Shown: positions 18,438-27,691, counted from the first letter of the stretch. The stretch: 64,000 nt of DNA from Methanothermobacter sp. (GCF_030055425.1 NZ_JASFYE010000003.1:185307-249306); one strand, 5' to 3'. The notes: a model not told the origin generated them from the letters alone. A program made the numbers and translations.

Positions 18438-18797
18438 ATGGAAATCCAGATTCAGAGGATTGGACTTTTTCGCCCGGGGAAAAATCCAAGATCGTGTACC
18501 CTGAGCCTTGACATGGACTGGAAAATTGACTACACAGATTTTGGAAATAACTCGGTGGGATACATATTTTATGGGGAATCAGGAAGTGGAATACCCCTGA
18601 AATTCAAGCTAGAGGGAAAGATTGTTCTTGAAGATTCTGAGAAACTTCCCGGAAACCTATCAGAACTTCTGATCGACCTGGGACTTAACATCATGGTTGG
18701 GTTGTTCAACATAAGCCGTGATAGGACCATCACGGTCCAGAATGAACTTCTCAGTATTGATGAGTTCCAGGGTAAGGTGAAAAATCTGGAGGTGTAG
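18438..18797 (+). CDS. flpE: FlpE, small protein of unknown function heading the flp operon
   Basis: A 119-residue protein without recognised domain or membrane segment. It is predicted to be beta-rich in the first two thirds (LSLDMDWKIDYTDFGNNSVGYIF, then IPLKFKLEGKIVL), with a hydrophobic helix near residues 77-92. A single Cys at about residue 20 argues against its own Fe-S cluster. GGTGAAAG precedes the ATG, and flpC follows 3 bp after the stop. The name follows the fdh-like-product operon known upstream of mvh in M. thermautotrophicus. The function is unknown. Confidence 0.7.
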   Translation: MEIQIQRIGLFRPGKNPRSCTLSLDMDWKIDYTDFGNNSVGYIFYGESGSGIPLKFKLEGKIVLEDSEKLPGNLSELLIDLGLNIMVGLFNISRDRTITVQNELLSIDEFQGKVKNLEV

Positions 18798-18800
18798 ATA

Positions 18801-19826
18801 ATGATGGTGAAACACACTTTATGCCCTTCCTGCAGCGCAGGCTGTGGCGTGAACATTGTGGAGATTGGCGGCGCACCTGTGGGAACCTACCCCCACAGGA
18901 GACACCCTATCAATGAGGGAAAGACCTGCAGAGCGGGCAGGGATTGCTATGAAATCCCATTGATGAACAGAGTAACATCCCCTGGAGTTAAAAAATCAGG
19001 GAAACTAGCTGAAGTGAAATGGGATGAGGCACTGGATAAATTAACTCAACTTCTTTCATCAGAGGACATATCCATCCTGACAACAGGAACCCTCACCAAT
19101 GAGGAGGCACTTAAACTCAAAGAAATCATAGAAGAGTTTGATATAAAAAAATCAGGTTTAATAACGGCCTTCCCTGAATTTGATTATCCTGAAATTGATA
19201 TCAGAAAGATCAGAGACTATGATAACATAGCAGTCATAGGGGATGCCATAACCTGCGCCCCACTCATAGGTAGGAGGATATTCCATGCAATGGCCGCCGG
19301 GGCAGAGGTGAGGTCCTATGACAGAAGGGACGACACAAGGATGGCGGTAAATTCAGGGTTTCACAGAACCTTCTCAGATGACAGGGAGATCCTGGATGAT
19401 CTCCGGCAACTTCCAGGGGGGTCTCTGATTATAATAACCCATGAAATACCGGAAATCATAGGACCCGTTCTTGAGGTCTCATCTGAAAATGAATTCGATG
19501 TTCTCCCCATCTTTGAGGACTTCAACACAAGGGGTGTGATGCAGCATCTACCCCCTGTTCATGAAGGGGAGTTTGATTCTGTCTGGTTAATAGATCCCGG
19601 TGCAGCTGCAGAGCCAGTGGAATCAGGAAAACTCATTCTCCAGTCCATAAGAACCGGAGGCGTGCTACCTGATATTTTCCTTCCAACGGCAGCATGGTGT
19701 GAAAAATCGGGTTCATATACCAGCACAGCAGGATACACGGTGAAACTCGAACCCGCACTGCAGGCACCCGAAGGGGTCCTCTCAGACATGGAAATATTTG
19801 AAAGAATACTCACGGCAGGTGATTGA
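18801..19826 (+). CDS. flpC: FlpC, truncated molybdopterin-oxidoreductase-like Fe-S protein
   Basis: A 341-residue relative of FdhA/FwdB. The N-terminal [4Fe-4S] motif is complete (Cys8, Cys11, Cys15, Cys43; C-x2-C-x3-C-x27-C). The end, LPTAAWCEKSGSYTSTAG, matches the LPxxxxxEKxGTxxN motif that lies well inside full-length FdhA. The C-terminal dinucleotide-binding domain is therefore absent, and I see no obvious Cys or stop-codon selenocysteine at the usual metal-ligand position. It probably conducts electrons or is structural rather than oxidising formate. It is coupled with flpB, 1 bp downstream. Confidence 0.75.
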   Translation: MMVKHTLCPSCSAGCGVNIVEIGGAPVGTYPHRRHPINEGKTCRAGRDCYEIPLMNRVTSPGVKKSGKLAEVKWDEALDKLTQLLSSEDISILTTGTLTNEEALKLKEIIEEFDIKKSGLITAFPEFDYPEIDIRKIRDYDNIAVIGDAITCAPLIGRRIFHAMAAGAEVRSYDRRDDTRMAVNSGFHRTFSDDREILDDLRQLPGGSLIIITHEIPEIIGPVLEVSSENEFDVLPIFEDFNTRGVMQHLPPVHEGEFDSVWLIDPGAAAEPVESGKLILQSIRTGGVLPDIFLPTAAWCEKSGSYTSTAGYTVKLEPALQAPEGVLSDMEIFERILTAGD

Positions 19827-19827
19827 A

Positions 19828-20970
19828 ATGAAGTACCTCCTTGCAAGGGCTACAGATGAGGAGATTCAGAGAAGAGGAGAATGTGGCGGAGCGGTGACAG
19901 CCATATTCAAATACATGCTGGATAGGGAAGTCGTGGATGCGGTGCTAACACTGGAAAGGGGAGATGATGTGTATGATGGGATCCCCATCCTACTTGAGGA
20001 TTCGTCAGGCATAGAGTCAACGTGCGGTTCCCTGCACTGCGCACCCACCATGTTAGGGGACCTCATCTCCCGCTATCTAAGTGACATGAGGCTGGCTGTC
20101 GCTGTAAAACCCTGTGATGCAATGGCCATAAGGGAACTTGAGAAGAGGCACCAGATAGACCCGGATAAAGTATACAAGATAGGATTGAACTGTGGCGGAA
20201 CCCTTGCCCCTGTATCTGCCAGGGAGATGATAGAGACCTTCTATGAGATAGACCCTGATGATGTTGTGGGTGAGGAGATCGATAGGGGTAAATTCATAGT
20301 GGAACTCAGGGACGGAAGTCACAGGGAGATATCAATCGATTACCTTGAGGAGGAGGGTTTCGGCAGACGGGAGAACTGTCAGCGCTGCGAAATAATGGTT
20401 CCGCGTAACGCTGACATAGCCTGTGGAAACTGGGGTGCAGAGGATGGATGGACATTCATAGAGGTTAACACTGAAAGAGGTCAGGAGATCATTGACGGTG
20501 CCCGCAGCAGCGGATACATTGAGGTGCGGGAACCCTCTGAGAAGATGGTGAAGATAAGGGAGAAAATCGAAAACGCAATGATCAGCATGGCAAGGAAGTT
20601 TCAGGATAAATACCTTGATGAGGAGTACCCCTCACTGGATGAATGGGATGAGCACTGGAAGCGCTGCATAAACTGCTTTGCCTGCAGGGACGCCTGTCCG
20701 GTATGCTTCTGCAGGGAATGTGAACTTGAAAAGGACTACCTCCTGGAATCAGATGAAAAGGCACCAGACCCCCTCACATTCCAGGGAGTGAGGCTCTCGC
20801 ACATGGGTTTCAGCTGCATAAACTGCGGTCAGTGCGAGGATGTCTGCCCAATGGACATACCCATTGCAAGGATCTACCACAGGATACAGAAAAAATACCG
20901 TGACAGAACAGGATTCACAGCAGGGGTGAGTGAAGAACTGCCCCCAATGTACAGCGGGGAGAAAGATTAG
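19828..20970 (+). CDS. flpB: FlpB, F420-dependent FrhB/FdhB-family beta subunit with ferredoxin domain
   Basis: A 380-residue flavoprotein-type subunit of the F420 hydrogenase/dehydrogenase beta family. The ATG at 19828 follows CAGGTGATTGAA, while an in-frame TTG at 19798 lies inside flpC. N-terminal ECGGAVTAIFKYML and AVAVKPCDAMAIRELEKR are family motifs of the FAD/F420 domain. The C-terminus carries two cluster motifs, CINCFACRDACPVC (about residue 281) and CINCGQCEDVCP (about 334). This fits reduction or oxidation of F420 coupled to Fe-S electron transfer. The family name is firm; the partner and direction are inferred. Confidence 0.82.
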   Translation: MKYLLARATDEEIQRRGECGGAVTAIFKYMLDREVVDAVLTLERGDDVYDGIPILLEDSSGIESTCGSLHCAPTMLGDLISRYLSDMRLAVAVKPCDAMAIRELEKRHQIDPDKVYKIGLNCGGTLAPVSAREMIETFYEIDPDDVVGEEIDRGKFIVELRDGSHREISIDYLEEEGFGRRENCQRCEIMVPRNADIACGNWGAEDGWTFIEVNTERGQEIIDGARSSGYIEVREPSEKMVKIREKIENAMISMARKFQDKYLDEEYPSLDEWDEHWKRCINCFACRDACPVCFCRECELEKDYLLESDEKAPDPLTFQGVRLSHMGFSCINCGQCEDVCPMDIPIARIYHRIQKKYRDRTGFTAGVSEELPPMYSGEKD

Positions 20971-20976
20971 GGTGAT

Positions 20977-21390
20977 ATGATGAGTTTCGAGCCAAAGATA
21001 GTTGGATTCTGCTGCAACTGGTGCTCCTATGGCGGAGCAGACACCGCGGGAACAGCGAGGATGCAGTATCCACCCAACGTCCGTATCATAAGGGTGATGT
21101 GTTCAGGCCGTGTCAACGCCTCGATGATACTCAAGGCCTTCAGTGAGGGTGCAGACGGCGTATTTGTGGGCGGATGCCACATAGGGGACTGCCACTATGA
21201 TTCAGGAAACTACAAATGGAAAAGAAGGGCCCGGTTCATTGAGGACATACTCCCTGAATTTGGCATAGATAAGGAGAGATTCAGGTGGGAGTGGATATCG
21301 GCATCGGAGGGTGAAAAATTTCAGAAAACAATGCAAGAGTTCTATGAGACTGTAAAATCCCTCGGGCCACTGAAGAGGGCAGGAAAATAG
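20977..21390 (+). CDS. flpD: FlpD, MvhD-like [2Fe-2S] electron-transfer subunit
   Basis: A 137-residue paralogue of MvhD (23193) with the same Cys pattern: [17 protein letters not shown] and [14 protein letters not shown]. In MvhD this [2Fe-2S] protein passes electrons from the hydrogenase to HdrA. A second copy in this operon suggests that FlpCB can also deliver electrons to heterodisulfide reductase. It is the last gene of the unit; a strong hairpin terminator follows 9 bp downstream. Confidence 0.85.
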   Translation: MMSFEPKIVGFCCNWCSYGGADTAGTARMQYPPNVRIIRVMCSGRVNASMILKAFSEGADGVFVGGCHIGDCHYDSGNYKWKRRARFIEDILPEFGIDKERFRWEWISASEGEKFQKTMQEFYETVKSLGPLKRAGK

Positions 21391-21399
21391 CAGGTATTA

Positions 21400-21444
21400 A
21401 AATTATGGGTTAAAGCAGCATTTTCTTATTAACCCATAATTTTT
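21400..21444 (+). terminator. Hairpin terminator after flpD
   Basis: A perfect 14-bp inverted repeat (21400-21413 and 21429-21442, AAATTATGGGTTAA and complement) with a 15-nt loop runs into TTTT. It separates flpECBD from hcgG. Confidence 0.85.
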
Positions 21445-21450
21445 GTCAAA

Positions 21451-21458
21451 ATTTATAA
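21451..21458 (+). promoter_or_regulatory. TATA box of hcgG
   Basis: ATTTATAA lies 48-55 bp before the hcgG ATG, directly behind the flpD terminator. It gives an expected transcription start near 21480 and a short leader with AAGGTGA at 21493-21499. Confidence 0.6.
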
Positions 21459-21505
21459 CATCCAGTATCAGAGTGAATCACAGTGACCTATAAAGGTGAA
21501 ACAAT

Positions 21506-23023
21506 ATGCACGATATCATCAGGGAAGCAGTGGATAATCCTGAAACTGCATGGGAAATCATGAAAATGGACAGGGATGTCACCGAGGTGGTGGATGCAAT
21601 TTCTGACCTTTCAAGGGAGGATAAGATTAAGCTTGGAGCCACCTTCAAGAGGTTCCCCCTGGGCTGTGACCTCACAGAGATCATTGTGGGCACCTGCGCA
21701 TCTGACCTTGAGAGGATGGACCTTATTGGAAACTGCATCCTTTCAGACACAATAGGTGCAACAATACACGTATGTGCCTATGCATTCGCAGATATAGCCG
21801 AGAACTACGGCATGAGACCTGTGGAGCTCATGAGGGAGGTGCGGGAGACCACAGAGGTCCCCCTGGACCTTGACCACTTTGGAAGATACGGTCCCATGAG
21901 GTTCCCCAGATCAATAACAGGATGTGGAGGGCAGTGTTACCTTGAAGGACCCCCATTTGAGGGCTGTCCACGCGAAAGAATACACTCAAGACTCCTTGAA
22001 AAGGAAAGGGAGGGCCTGCCTGACAGGGATGAATGGGTTGAACTCGCATCCTCTGTGGCGATTAACCTGACACCGGTTCAGGGGGCTGAGACCCATGCAG
22101 CACCCCTTGATGAGGCACGTGAGGTTTTTGAACTTGCAAGGAAGCATGGTAAGGGTGTTGAGGCCATAATGTTTGTTGGAGACGGATACGATGACCTCAT
22201 ATCTGGCTTTGAGGCAGGACTTGATATGGGTGTCGATGTCTTCGTACTTGAGGGTGGCCCCTTCAACCTTGCATCTGATAGACTCGACGCCTTCGCAGGG
22301 GCTGTTGCCGCAGCAAGAATCCTTACACCAGGTAGAATCGTTGCAACCAACGGTGCATATGAGGACGAGTGCCGCATAGGGTTGAGGGCAGGGCTGAACG
22401 CCATAATAACAGGATTTCCAAAGAACCACCATGGCTACATGTGTGGTTACAGTCCCGGCACAGCAAGAAGGGGTAAGTTTGGCCTGCCGAGGGTCATGAA
22501 GATAATGAGGGAGGAGGTTGAGGCTGCCCTAACACCCGTGCCAGTACAGAAGCCCCAGCTCGAGGCCCTTGCAGCTGCAGTGAAGGCTTCAGGAAGGGAA
22601 AATGTTTATCCGGAAACCATCGGGCATACATATGTGGGTGACGCCCACTGGGCATGCCTGCCATCAACTCCACTCTATGAGAGAGTGGAGATAAAGAGGG
22701 ACGTGGATATGCTTGCTGAGATGGCCAGAAACGGCGAGGTACATGGGACAGTGGCAATCTTCGGAGCAAGATTCGTATCATGGGTGATTGCAAAGAAACT
22801 TGATGGAATGGTGGATGAATTCGTACTTGTGGACAGTGACCCCTGGGTTGAATGGGTTAGTGTGGACAACCTCCGATCAGAAATTAAAACAGAGGTCCGA
22901 TCTGGTGGTTCCAGTGATGCAGATGCATACAGGGATTCGGATTCAGCCATAGTTTCCACAACCATTCCGGAGATAGCTGCAAAAATTTCCGGGAAATTCA
23001 GAGACGCGGTGACCCTTGTATGA
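21506..23023 (+). CDS. hcgG: HcgG (HmdC), FeGP-cofactor biosynthesis protein
   Basis: A 505-residue protein of the hmd-co-occurring HcgG/HmdC family, required for FeGP cofactor formation and proposed to act late. The N-terminal half has a Cys-rich stretch, SITGCGGQCYLEGPPFEGCP (about residues 136-155). The middle looks like a TIM-barrel or nicotinate-phosphoribosyltransferase-like segment (IMFVGDGYDD, VFVLEGGPFN). The C-terminus has a Rossmann-like loop, VAIFGARFVSWVIAKKL. The same locus was called flpA in the older fdh-like nomenclature. Its own promoter follows the flpD terminator, and it is separated from the other hcg genes by the flp operon. The exact reaction is not known. Confidence 0.8.
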   Translation: MHDIIREAVDNPETAWEIMKMDRDVTEVVDAISDLSREDKIKLGATFKRFPLGCDLTEIIVGTCASDLERMDLIGNCILSDTIGATIHVCAYAFADIAENYGMRPVELMREVRETTEVPLDLDHFGRYGPMRFPRSITGCGGQCYLEGPPFEGCPRERIHSRLLEKEREGLPDRDEWVELASSVAINLTPVQGAETHAAPLDEAREVFELARKHGKGVEAIMFVGDGYDDLISGFEAGLDMGVDVFVLEGGPFNLASDRLDAFAGAVAAARILTPGRIVATNGAYEDECRIGLRAGLNAIITGFPKNHHGYMCGYSPGTARRGKFGLPRVMKIMREEVEAALTPVPVQKPQLEALAAAVKASGRENVYPETIGHTYVGDAHWACLPSTPLYERVEIKRDVDMLAEMARNGEVHGTVAIFGARFVSWVIAKKLDGMVDEFVLVDSDPWVEWVSVDNLRSEIKTEVRSGGSSDADAYRDSDSAIVSTTIPEIAAKISGKFRDAVTLV

Positions 23024-23120
23024 ACATCATCTGAACGGTTTAATGGGGAGATGGCGGTATTAAAAATAATAAAAATTTTAACCACACATATAAAATTTTC
23101 GAAATTGTTTCATAAGTAAC

Positions 23121-23129
23121 CTTTATACT
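23121..23129 (+). promoter_or_regulatory. Likely promoter of mvhDGAB
   Basis: TTTATACTT in the 169-bp hcgG-mvhD spacer is the best TATA candidate, 64-72 bp before mvhD. A second A/T element, AATTATAAG, at 23158-23166 is too close for a leader with the GGAGG site. The part before it (23025-23095) is AT-rich and may contain the hcgG terminator. Confidence 0.5.
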
Positions 23130-23192
23130 TGCCACTCCTAAACCATATACCAAGTACAATTATAAGTACAACCCAAGCAAGGAGGAAACTCT

Positions 23193-23618
23193 ATGGCTGA
23201 AGATGACATAAAGATTGTGATGTTCTGTTGTAACTGGTGTTCCTACGGTGGAGCAGACACTGCGGGAACAGCAAGGATGCAGTACCCTACAAACATTAGG
23301 GTTATCCGTGTGATGTGCTCAGGAAGGATAGAGCCACAGTTTGTTCTCAAGGCATTCAGGGAAGGCGCTGATGGTGTTCTCGTAACAGGATGCCACCACG
23401 GTGACTGTCACTACGACGCAGGAAACTACAAGCTCGACAGGAGAATGAGGCTGATCTACAAACTGGCAGATGAGCTTGGAATTGGCAGGGAAAGGATCCA
23501 CCACGACTGGATATCCGCATCAGAGGGTGAAAAATTCGCTGAAACCGTCAAGATGATGGTTGACAGGATAAGGGCTCTTGGCCCATCACCAATCAAGAAA
23601 CAGCTAGCTGAAGCATAA
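23193..23618 (+). CDS. mvhD: F420-non-reducing hydrogenase, delta subunit
   Basis: A 141-residue [2Fe-2S] protein that links the MvhAG hydrogenase to HdrA of heterodisulfide reductase for flavin-based electron bifurcation. Motifs are [18 protein letters not shown] and [19 protein letters not shown] 7 bp upstream sets the ATG. It heads the operon mvhDGAB. About two thirds of its residues appear identical to FlpD at 20977, so the two are recent or constrained paralogues. Confidence 0.95.
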   Translation: MAEDDIKIVMFCCNWCSYGGADTAGTARMQYPTNIRVIRVMCSGRIEPQFVLKAFREGADGVLVTGCHHGDCHYDAGNYKLDRRMRLIYKLADELGIGRERIHHDWISASEGEKFAETVKMMVDRIRALGPSPIKKQLAEA

Positions 23619-23630
23619 GGAGGATGTCAA

Positions 23631-24557
23631 ATGGCTGAAAAGGCAAAAATAGGAACAATGTGGCTTGGAGGATGCTCCGGCTGCCATCTGTCCATTGCAG
23701 ACTTACACGAAGCACTTCTGGATGTCATGGAACTCGCTGACTTTGAATTCAGCCCTGTTTTAATGGACACAAAATACGATGAAATCCCCGAACTCGATGT
23801 GGTGATCATCGAGGGTGGAATCGTAAACGATGAGAACAGGGAATTCGCAGAGGAGCTAAGGGAAAAGGCCAAATTTGTCATAAGTTACGGTACATGTGCG
23901 GTATACGGCGGCATACCCGGCCTCAGGAACCTCTGGGACAAGGAGGAGGTCATAGAGGAAGCCTACATCAACTCCATATCAACACCAAACGAAGAGGGTG
24001 TCATACCATCCGAAGAGGTACCCCACCTTGAGGGAAGGGTTAAACCACTGGGTGAGGTCATAGACGTTGACTTCGAAGTTCCAGGATGCCCACCAAGATC
24101 AGATGTTGTCGCTGAGGTTGTTCTTGCACTCCTCAAAGGAGAAGAAATAGAACTACCAAGCACAAACCTCTGTGAGGTCTGCCCAAGGGAAAAACCACCA
24201 GAAGGCCTTGCAATGGACTTCATAAAGAGGCAGTTCGAGGTTGGTAAACCAGAGGATGACCTCTGTCTCATACCACAGGGACTCATCTGCATGGGCCCAG
24301 CAACAATATCAATCTGTGGTGCAGAGTGCCCGAGCATAGCTATACCATGCCGTGGCTGCTACGGTCCAACAGCACGTGTTGAGGACCAGGGTGCTAAAAT
24401 GATAAGTGCTATAGCCTCTGACTACAAGGTCGAAGAGGACAAAACCGTCGACCCTGAGGAAGTGGCTGAACAGCTGGATGACATTGTTGGAACATTCTAC
24501 ACATTCACACTTCCAGCAGCACTCATACCAATGAAAATAAAGAAGGAGGGTAAATAG
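23631..24557 (+). CDS. mvhG: F420-non-reducing [NiFe]-hydrogenase, small subunit
   Basis: Small (electron-transfer) subunit of 308 residues. It carries the proximal-cluster motif GGCSGCHLS near residue 14, SYGTCAVYGG, and further Cys groups (VPGCPPR, CEVCPREKPPEG, CGAECPSIAIPCRGCYGP) for the medial and distal clusters. There is no twin-arginine signal, so the enzyme is cytoplasmic. mvhA begins 1 bp after its stop. Confidence 0.96.
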   Translation: MAEKAKIGTMWLGGCSGCHLSIADLHEALLDVMELADFEFSPVLMDTKYDEIPELDVVIIEGGIVNDENREFAEELREKAKFVISYGTCAVYGGIPGLRNLWDKEEVIEEAYINSISTPNEEGVIPSEEVPHLEGRVKPLGEVIDVDFEVPGCPPRSDVVAEVVLALLKGEEIELPSTNLCEVCPREKPPEGLAMDFIKRQFEVGKPEDDLCLIPQGLICMGPATISICGAECPSIAIPCRGCYGPTARVEDQGAKMISAIASDYKVEEDKTVDPEEVAEQLDDIVGTFYTFTLPAALIPMKIKKEGK

Positions 24558-25976
24558 ATGGTTAAACTCACAATGGAACCTGTGACCCGTATTGAAGGTC
24601 ACGCCAAGATTACCGTACACCTCGACGATGCAGGTAATGTTGAGGACACAAGGCTCCATGTTATGGAATTCCGTGGATTCGAAAAATTCCTCCAGGGAAG
24701 ACCCATAGAGGAAGCCCCAAGGATAGTTCCAAGGATCTGCGGTATCTGTGACGTGCAGCACCACCTGGCAGCCGCAAAGGCTGTTGACGCCTGCTTTGGA
24801 TTCGAACCTGATGACATTCTCCCTGCAGCCTACAGGATGAGGGAGATCATGAACTGGGGCTCATACATGCACTCACATGCCCTGCACTTCTACTTCCTCG
24901 CAGCCCCTGACTTCATAGCAGGTAAGGACAGGAAGACAAGGAACGTCTTCCAGATAATAAAGGACGCACCTGATGTTGCTCTTCAGGCCATAGAGTTACG
25001 TAAAAATGCTCTGGAAATCGTCAGGGCCACAGGCGGAAGGCCAATTCACCCAACCTCCTCAACACCAGGAGGTATATCAACAGAACTGGACGATGAAACA
25101 CAGAAGGACCTCCTTCAGAAGGCCCAGAGGAACGTTGAACTGGCAGAGGCCACCCTGGAACTTGCAGTTCCAATATTCGAGGAGAACATTGACCTCGTGA
25201 ACTCACTGGGTAACATCGAGACATACCACACAGGTCTTGTCAAGGACGGTGTATGGGATGTCTACGATGGTATAGTGAGGATAAAGGACAAGGAAGGAAA
25301 CATGTTCAGGGAGTTCAAACCAGCAGACTACGCTGACACCATCGCTGAACACGTTAAACCATACTCATGGCTCAAATTCCCATACATAAAGGACCTGGGC
25401 TACCCTGACGGCGTCTACCGTGTCTCACCACTCTCAAGGCTCAACGTCGCAGACAAGATGCCCGATGCAGCTCCAAAGGCACAGGAACACTTCAAGGAGT
25501 TCCAGGACAACTTTGGGTACGCACAGCAGACACTCCTGTACCACTGGGCAAGGCTCATAGAACTCCTCGCATGTGCTGAATGTGCAGCCGATGCACTTGA
25601 AGGAGACCTATCAGGAGAAAAATTCCCTGATTCACTTGAAAGGCAGGCAGGCGACGGTGTGGGTATAGTTGAGGCACCAAGGGGAACACTCACACACCAC
25701 TACACCTGTGATGAGAACGGCCTCATAACCAGGGCAAACATCGTGGTTGCAACAATCCAGAACAACCCTGCCATGGAGATGGGTATCCAGAAGGTTGCCC
25801 AGGACTACATCAAACCTGGTGTTGAAGTGGATGATAAGATATTCAACCTCATGGAGATGGTCATAAGGGCATACGACCCATGTCTCTCCTGCGCAACACA
25901 CACCATTGACAGTCAGATGAGACTTGCCACCTTGGAAGTATACGACAGTGAAGGCGACCTTGTAAAAAGGATCTAA
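24558..25976 (+). CDS. mvhA: F420-non-reducing [NiFe]-hydrogenase, large subunit
   Basis: Catalytic subunit of 472 residues. The Ni-Fe site is formed by [11 protein letters not shown] (about residues 60-70) and DPCLSCATH near the C-terminus. About 25 residues follow that last His and are expected to be cleaved by a maturation protease. With MvhG and MvhD it oxidises H2 and feeds HdrABC. It lies between mvhG and the polyferredoxin gene. Confidence 0.97.
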   Translation: MVKLTMEPVTRIEGHAKITVHLDDAGNVEDTRLHVMEFRGFEKFLQGRPIEEAPRIVPRICGICDVQHHLAAAKAVDACFGFEPDDILPAAYRMREIMNWGSYMHSHALHFYFLAAPDFIAGKDRKTRNVFQIIKDAPDVALQAIELRKNALEIVRATGGRPIHPTSSTPGGISTELDDETQKDLLQKAQRNVELAEATLELAVPIFEENIDLVNSLGNIETYHTGLVKDGVWDVYDGIVRIKDKEGNMFREFKPADYADTIAEHVKPYSWLKFPYIKDLGYPDGVYRVSPLSRLNVADKMPDAAPKAQEHFKEFQDNFGYAQQTLLYHWARLIELLACAECAADALEGDLSGEKFPDSLERQAGDGVGIVEAPRGTLTHHYTCDENGLITRANIVVATIQNNPAMEMGIQKVAQDYIKPGVEVDDKIFNLMEMVIRAYDPCLSCATHTIDSQMRLATLEVYDSEGDLVKRI

Positions 25977-26000
25977 TTTCACCCGGGTAAAGGTGGTAAA

Positions 26001-27239
26001 ATGATAGTTGTCAACAAAGAGGACTGCATAAGGTGTGGTGCCTGCCAGGGGACCTGCCCTACCGCAGCCATTGAGGTAACACCGGAGGATGTTATCTACT
26101 GTGACATCTGCGGCGGGGAACCCAAGTGTGTCGATGCCTGCCCAACAGGTGCCCTCAAAATTGAGGACCTGGTGGTTGACGAGGCAGGCAACACACAGGG
26201 CAGGATAGTTTTCAACCCTGACAAGTGCAATGAGTGCGGGGACTGCGTGGAGGTCTGCCCTCCACAGATCCTCAAACTTGACGAGGGCAAGGTCAAGAAG
26301 ATTCCACTTCAGGGCTTCTGTGTCATGTGCCAGAAGTGCGTTGACATCTGCCCTGTGGGTGTCATAGGCGTTGAGGGCATCAAGGAACCAGCTAAGGTTG
26401 AGCTGGAAATCGAAGGACCCATATTCATCGCCGACTGTGTCGGCTGTGGAATGTGCGTCCCTGAATGCCCCGTGGACGCAATAACCCTTGAAAAGGTGGG
26501 TGGAGTCATAGAGATCGATGAGGACACATGCATAAAGTGTGGTGTCTGTGCACAGACCTGTCCATGGAACGCCGTCTACATCTCAGGCAAAAAACCAGAG
26601 AAGAGGGCCAAGGAAATCAAGAAATTCGAGCTGGATGAAGAGGCATGTATAGGATGCAACACCTGTGTGGAGGCATGCCCTGGTGACTTCATAGTTCCAA
26701 AGTCATCAAACCTTACGGTGGAACTCCCAGCCATATGTACAGCCTGTGGACTATGTGAACAGCTCTGTCCAGTGGATGCCATAGACCTTGAGGTGGAACT
26801 AGGACCTGCAAAACCTGCAAGTGAGGAGGGCCTTGTCTGGGATGAAGAAAAATGTGACTTCATCGGTGCATGTGCCAACATCTGCCCCAACGATGCAATA
26901 AGGGTTGTGACGAAGGAGGGCATGAAGCTACCTGACAATGAGAAGGTGGATGAGGAGCCATCCTTCGCCATGTGTACACGTTGCGGTGCATGTACCATGG
27001 CCTGTCCAAAGGGCGCCCTCAGCCTTGTGGATATGGACAAGGTCATTGATGGCGAGGTTGTCAAGAGGAAGAGGGTCCAGTACAACCCTGCCCTCTGCGA
27101 CCAGTGCGGTGACTGTATAGATGCCTGCCCATACGACATGCTGAAACTCACCGATGAGAAGGTTCCACTTAAAGGGTTCTGTATACTCTGTGACCAGTGC
27201 ATACCCGCCTGTCCAAAGGGTGCACTGTCACTGAAATAA
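26001..27239 (+). CDS. mvhB: Polyferredoxin of the Mvh hydrogenase
   Basis: A 412-residue protein made of tandem ferredoxin domains with twelve C-x2-C-x2-C-x3-C-P type units, the known MvhB architecture. Two units deviate. The second ([15 protein letters not shown]) has a longer loop between its Cys residues, and the ninth ([12 protein letters not shown]) lacks the second Cys. That site may hold a [3Fe-4S] or an altered cluster. GGTGG precedes the ATG. It probably acts as an electron reservoir or wire near Mvh-Hdr. It is the last gene of the operon, followed by a T-rich run at 27246-27260. Confidence 0.95.
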   Translation: MIVVNKEDCIRCGACQGTCPTAAIEVTPEDVIYCDICGGEPKCVDACPTGALKIEDLVVDEAGNTQGRIVFNPDKCNECGDCVEVCPPQILKLDEGKVKKIPLQGFCVMCQKCVDICPVGVIGVEGIKEPAKVELEIEGPIFIADCVGCGMCVPECPVDAITLEKVGGVIEIDEDTCIKCGVCAQTCPWNAVYISGKKPEKRAKEIKKFELDEEACIGCNTCVEACPGDFIVPKSSNLTVELPAICTACGLCEQLCPVDAIDLEVELGPAKPASEEGLVWDEEKCDFIGACANICPNDAIRVVTKEGMKLPDNEKVDEEPSFAMCTRCGACTMACPKGALSLVDMDKVIDGEVVKRKRVQYNPALCDQCGDCIDACPYDMLKLTDEKVPLKGFCILCDQCIPACPKGALSLK

Positions 27240-27691
27240 ACCCCCTTCTTTTTTTGTTTTCAGGATGATCCTGAATTTCATATGCAATATGTTATTATTC
27301 AGAATATTATTTTTATGAAAAATCATTTTTCATATTTAAAATTTTTCTTTTTTTTCTTTTGAAAACATTTATATTATCCTTCTTTCTTATTCAATAGAGT
27401 CATAGATGTCCAGAAAATGAAGCATAAGCCGTTATATCAGGATTAATACTGGTTAATAACGATATGTGTAGTATGGCTTGTTCTATAATGAGCTATGCTC
27501 TGGAGGTTGGAGGATGAACTTCGGTATAACTTGAAGGCCCATTTAGAGACATCGGATCTGAGATGAACACTGTTAAAACCATGAAACCCTCTTAAGTCAC
27601 TTAAAACCCTGATTCCATAATCCCCTCACATTCAATAATAAATTAATAAATTTTATTAATAAATAAATAAAAACCAAGAGGTGTGAATACC
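27240..27691. promoter_or_regulatory. mvhB-mrtB intergenic region with mrt promoter
   Basis: The region opens with a U-rich terminator (27246-27260). AACATTTATATTATCC at about 27364-27379 is a strong TATA box. A 280-nt stretch follows before mrtB and includes a six-codon frame (ATG at 27512, MNFGIT) with GGAGGTTGG before it. A/T-only DNA at 27630-27672 could be a second, closer promoter. The long leader would suit the growth- and H2-dependent control known for mrt. Confidence 0.5.

Noticed and set aside
18801..19826. Formate dehydrogenase catalytic subunit
   Set aside because: The dinucleotide-binding C-terminal domain is missing and no metal-ligand residue was recognised, so only the Fe-S part is supported.
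27490..27570. Box C/D guide RNA
   Set aside because: GATGA- and CTGA-like boxes occur, but their spacing and order do not fit a proper C-D'-C'-D layout.
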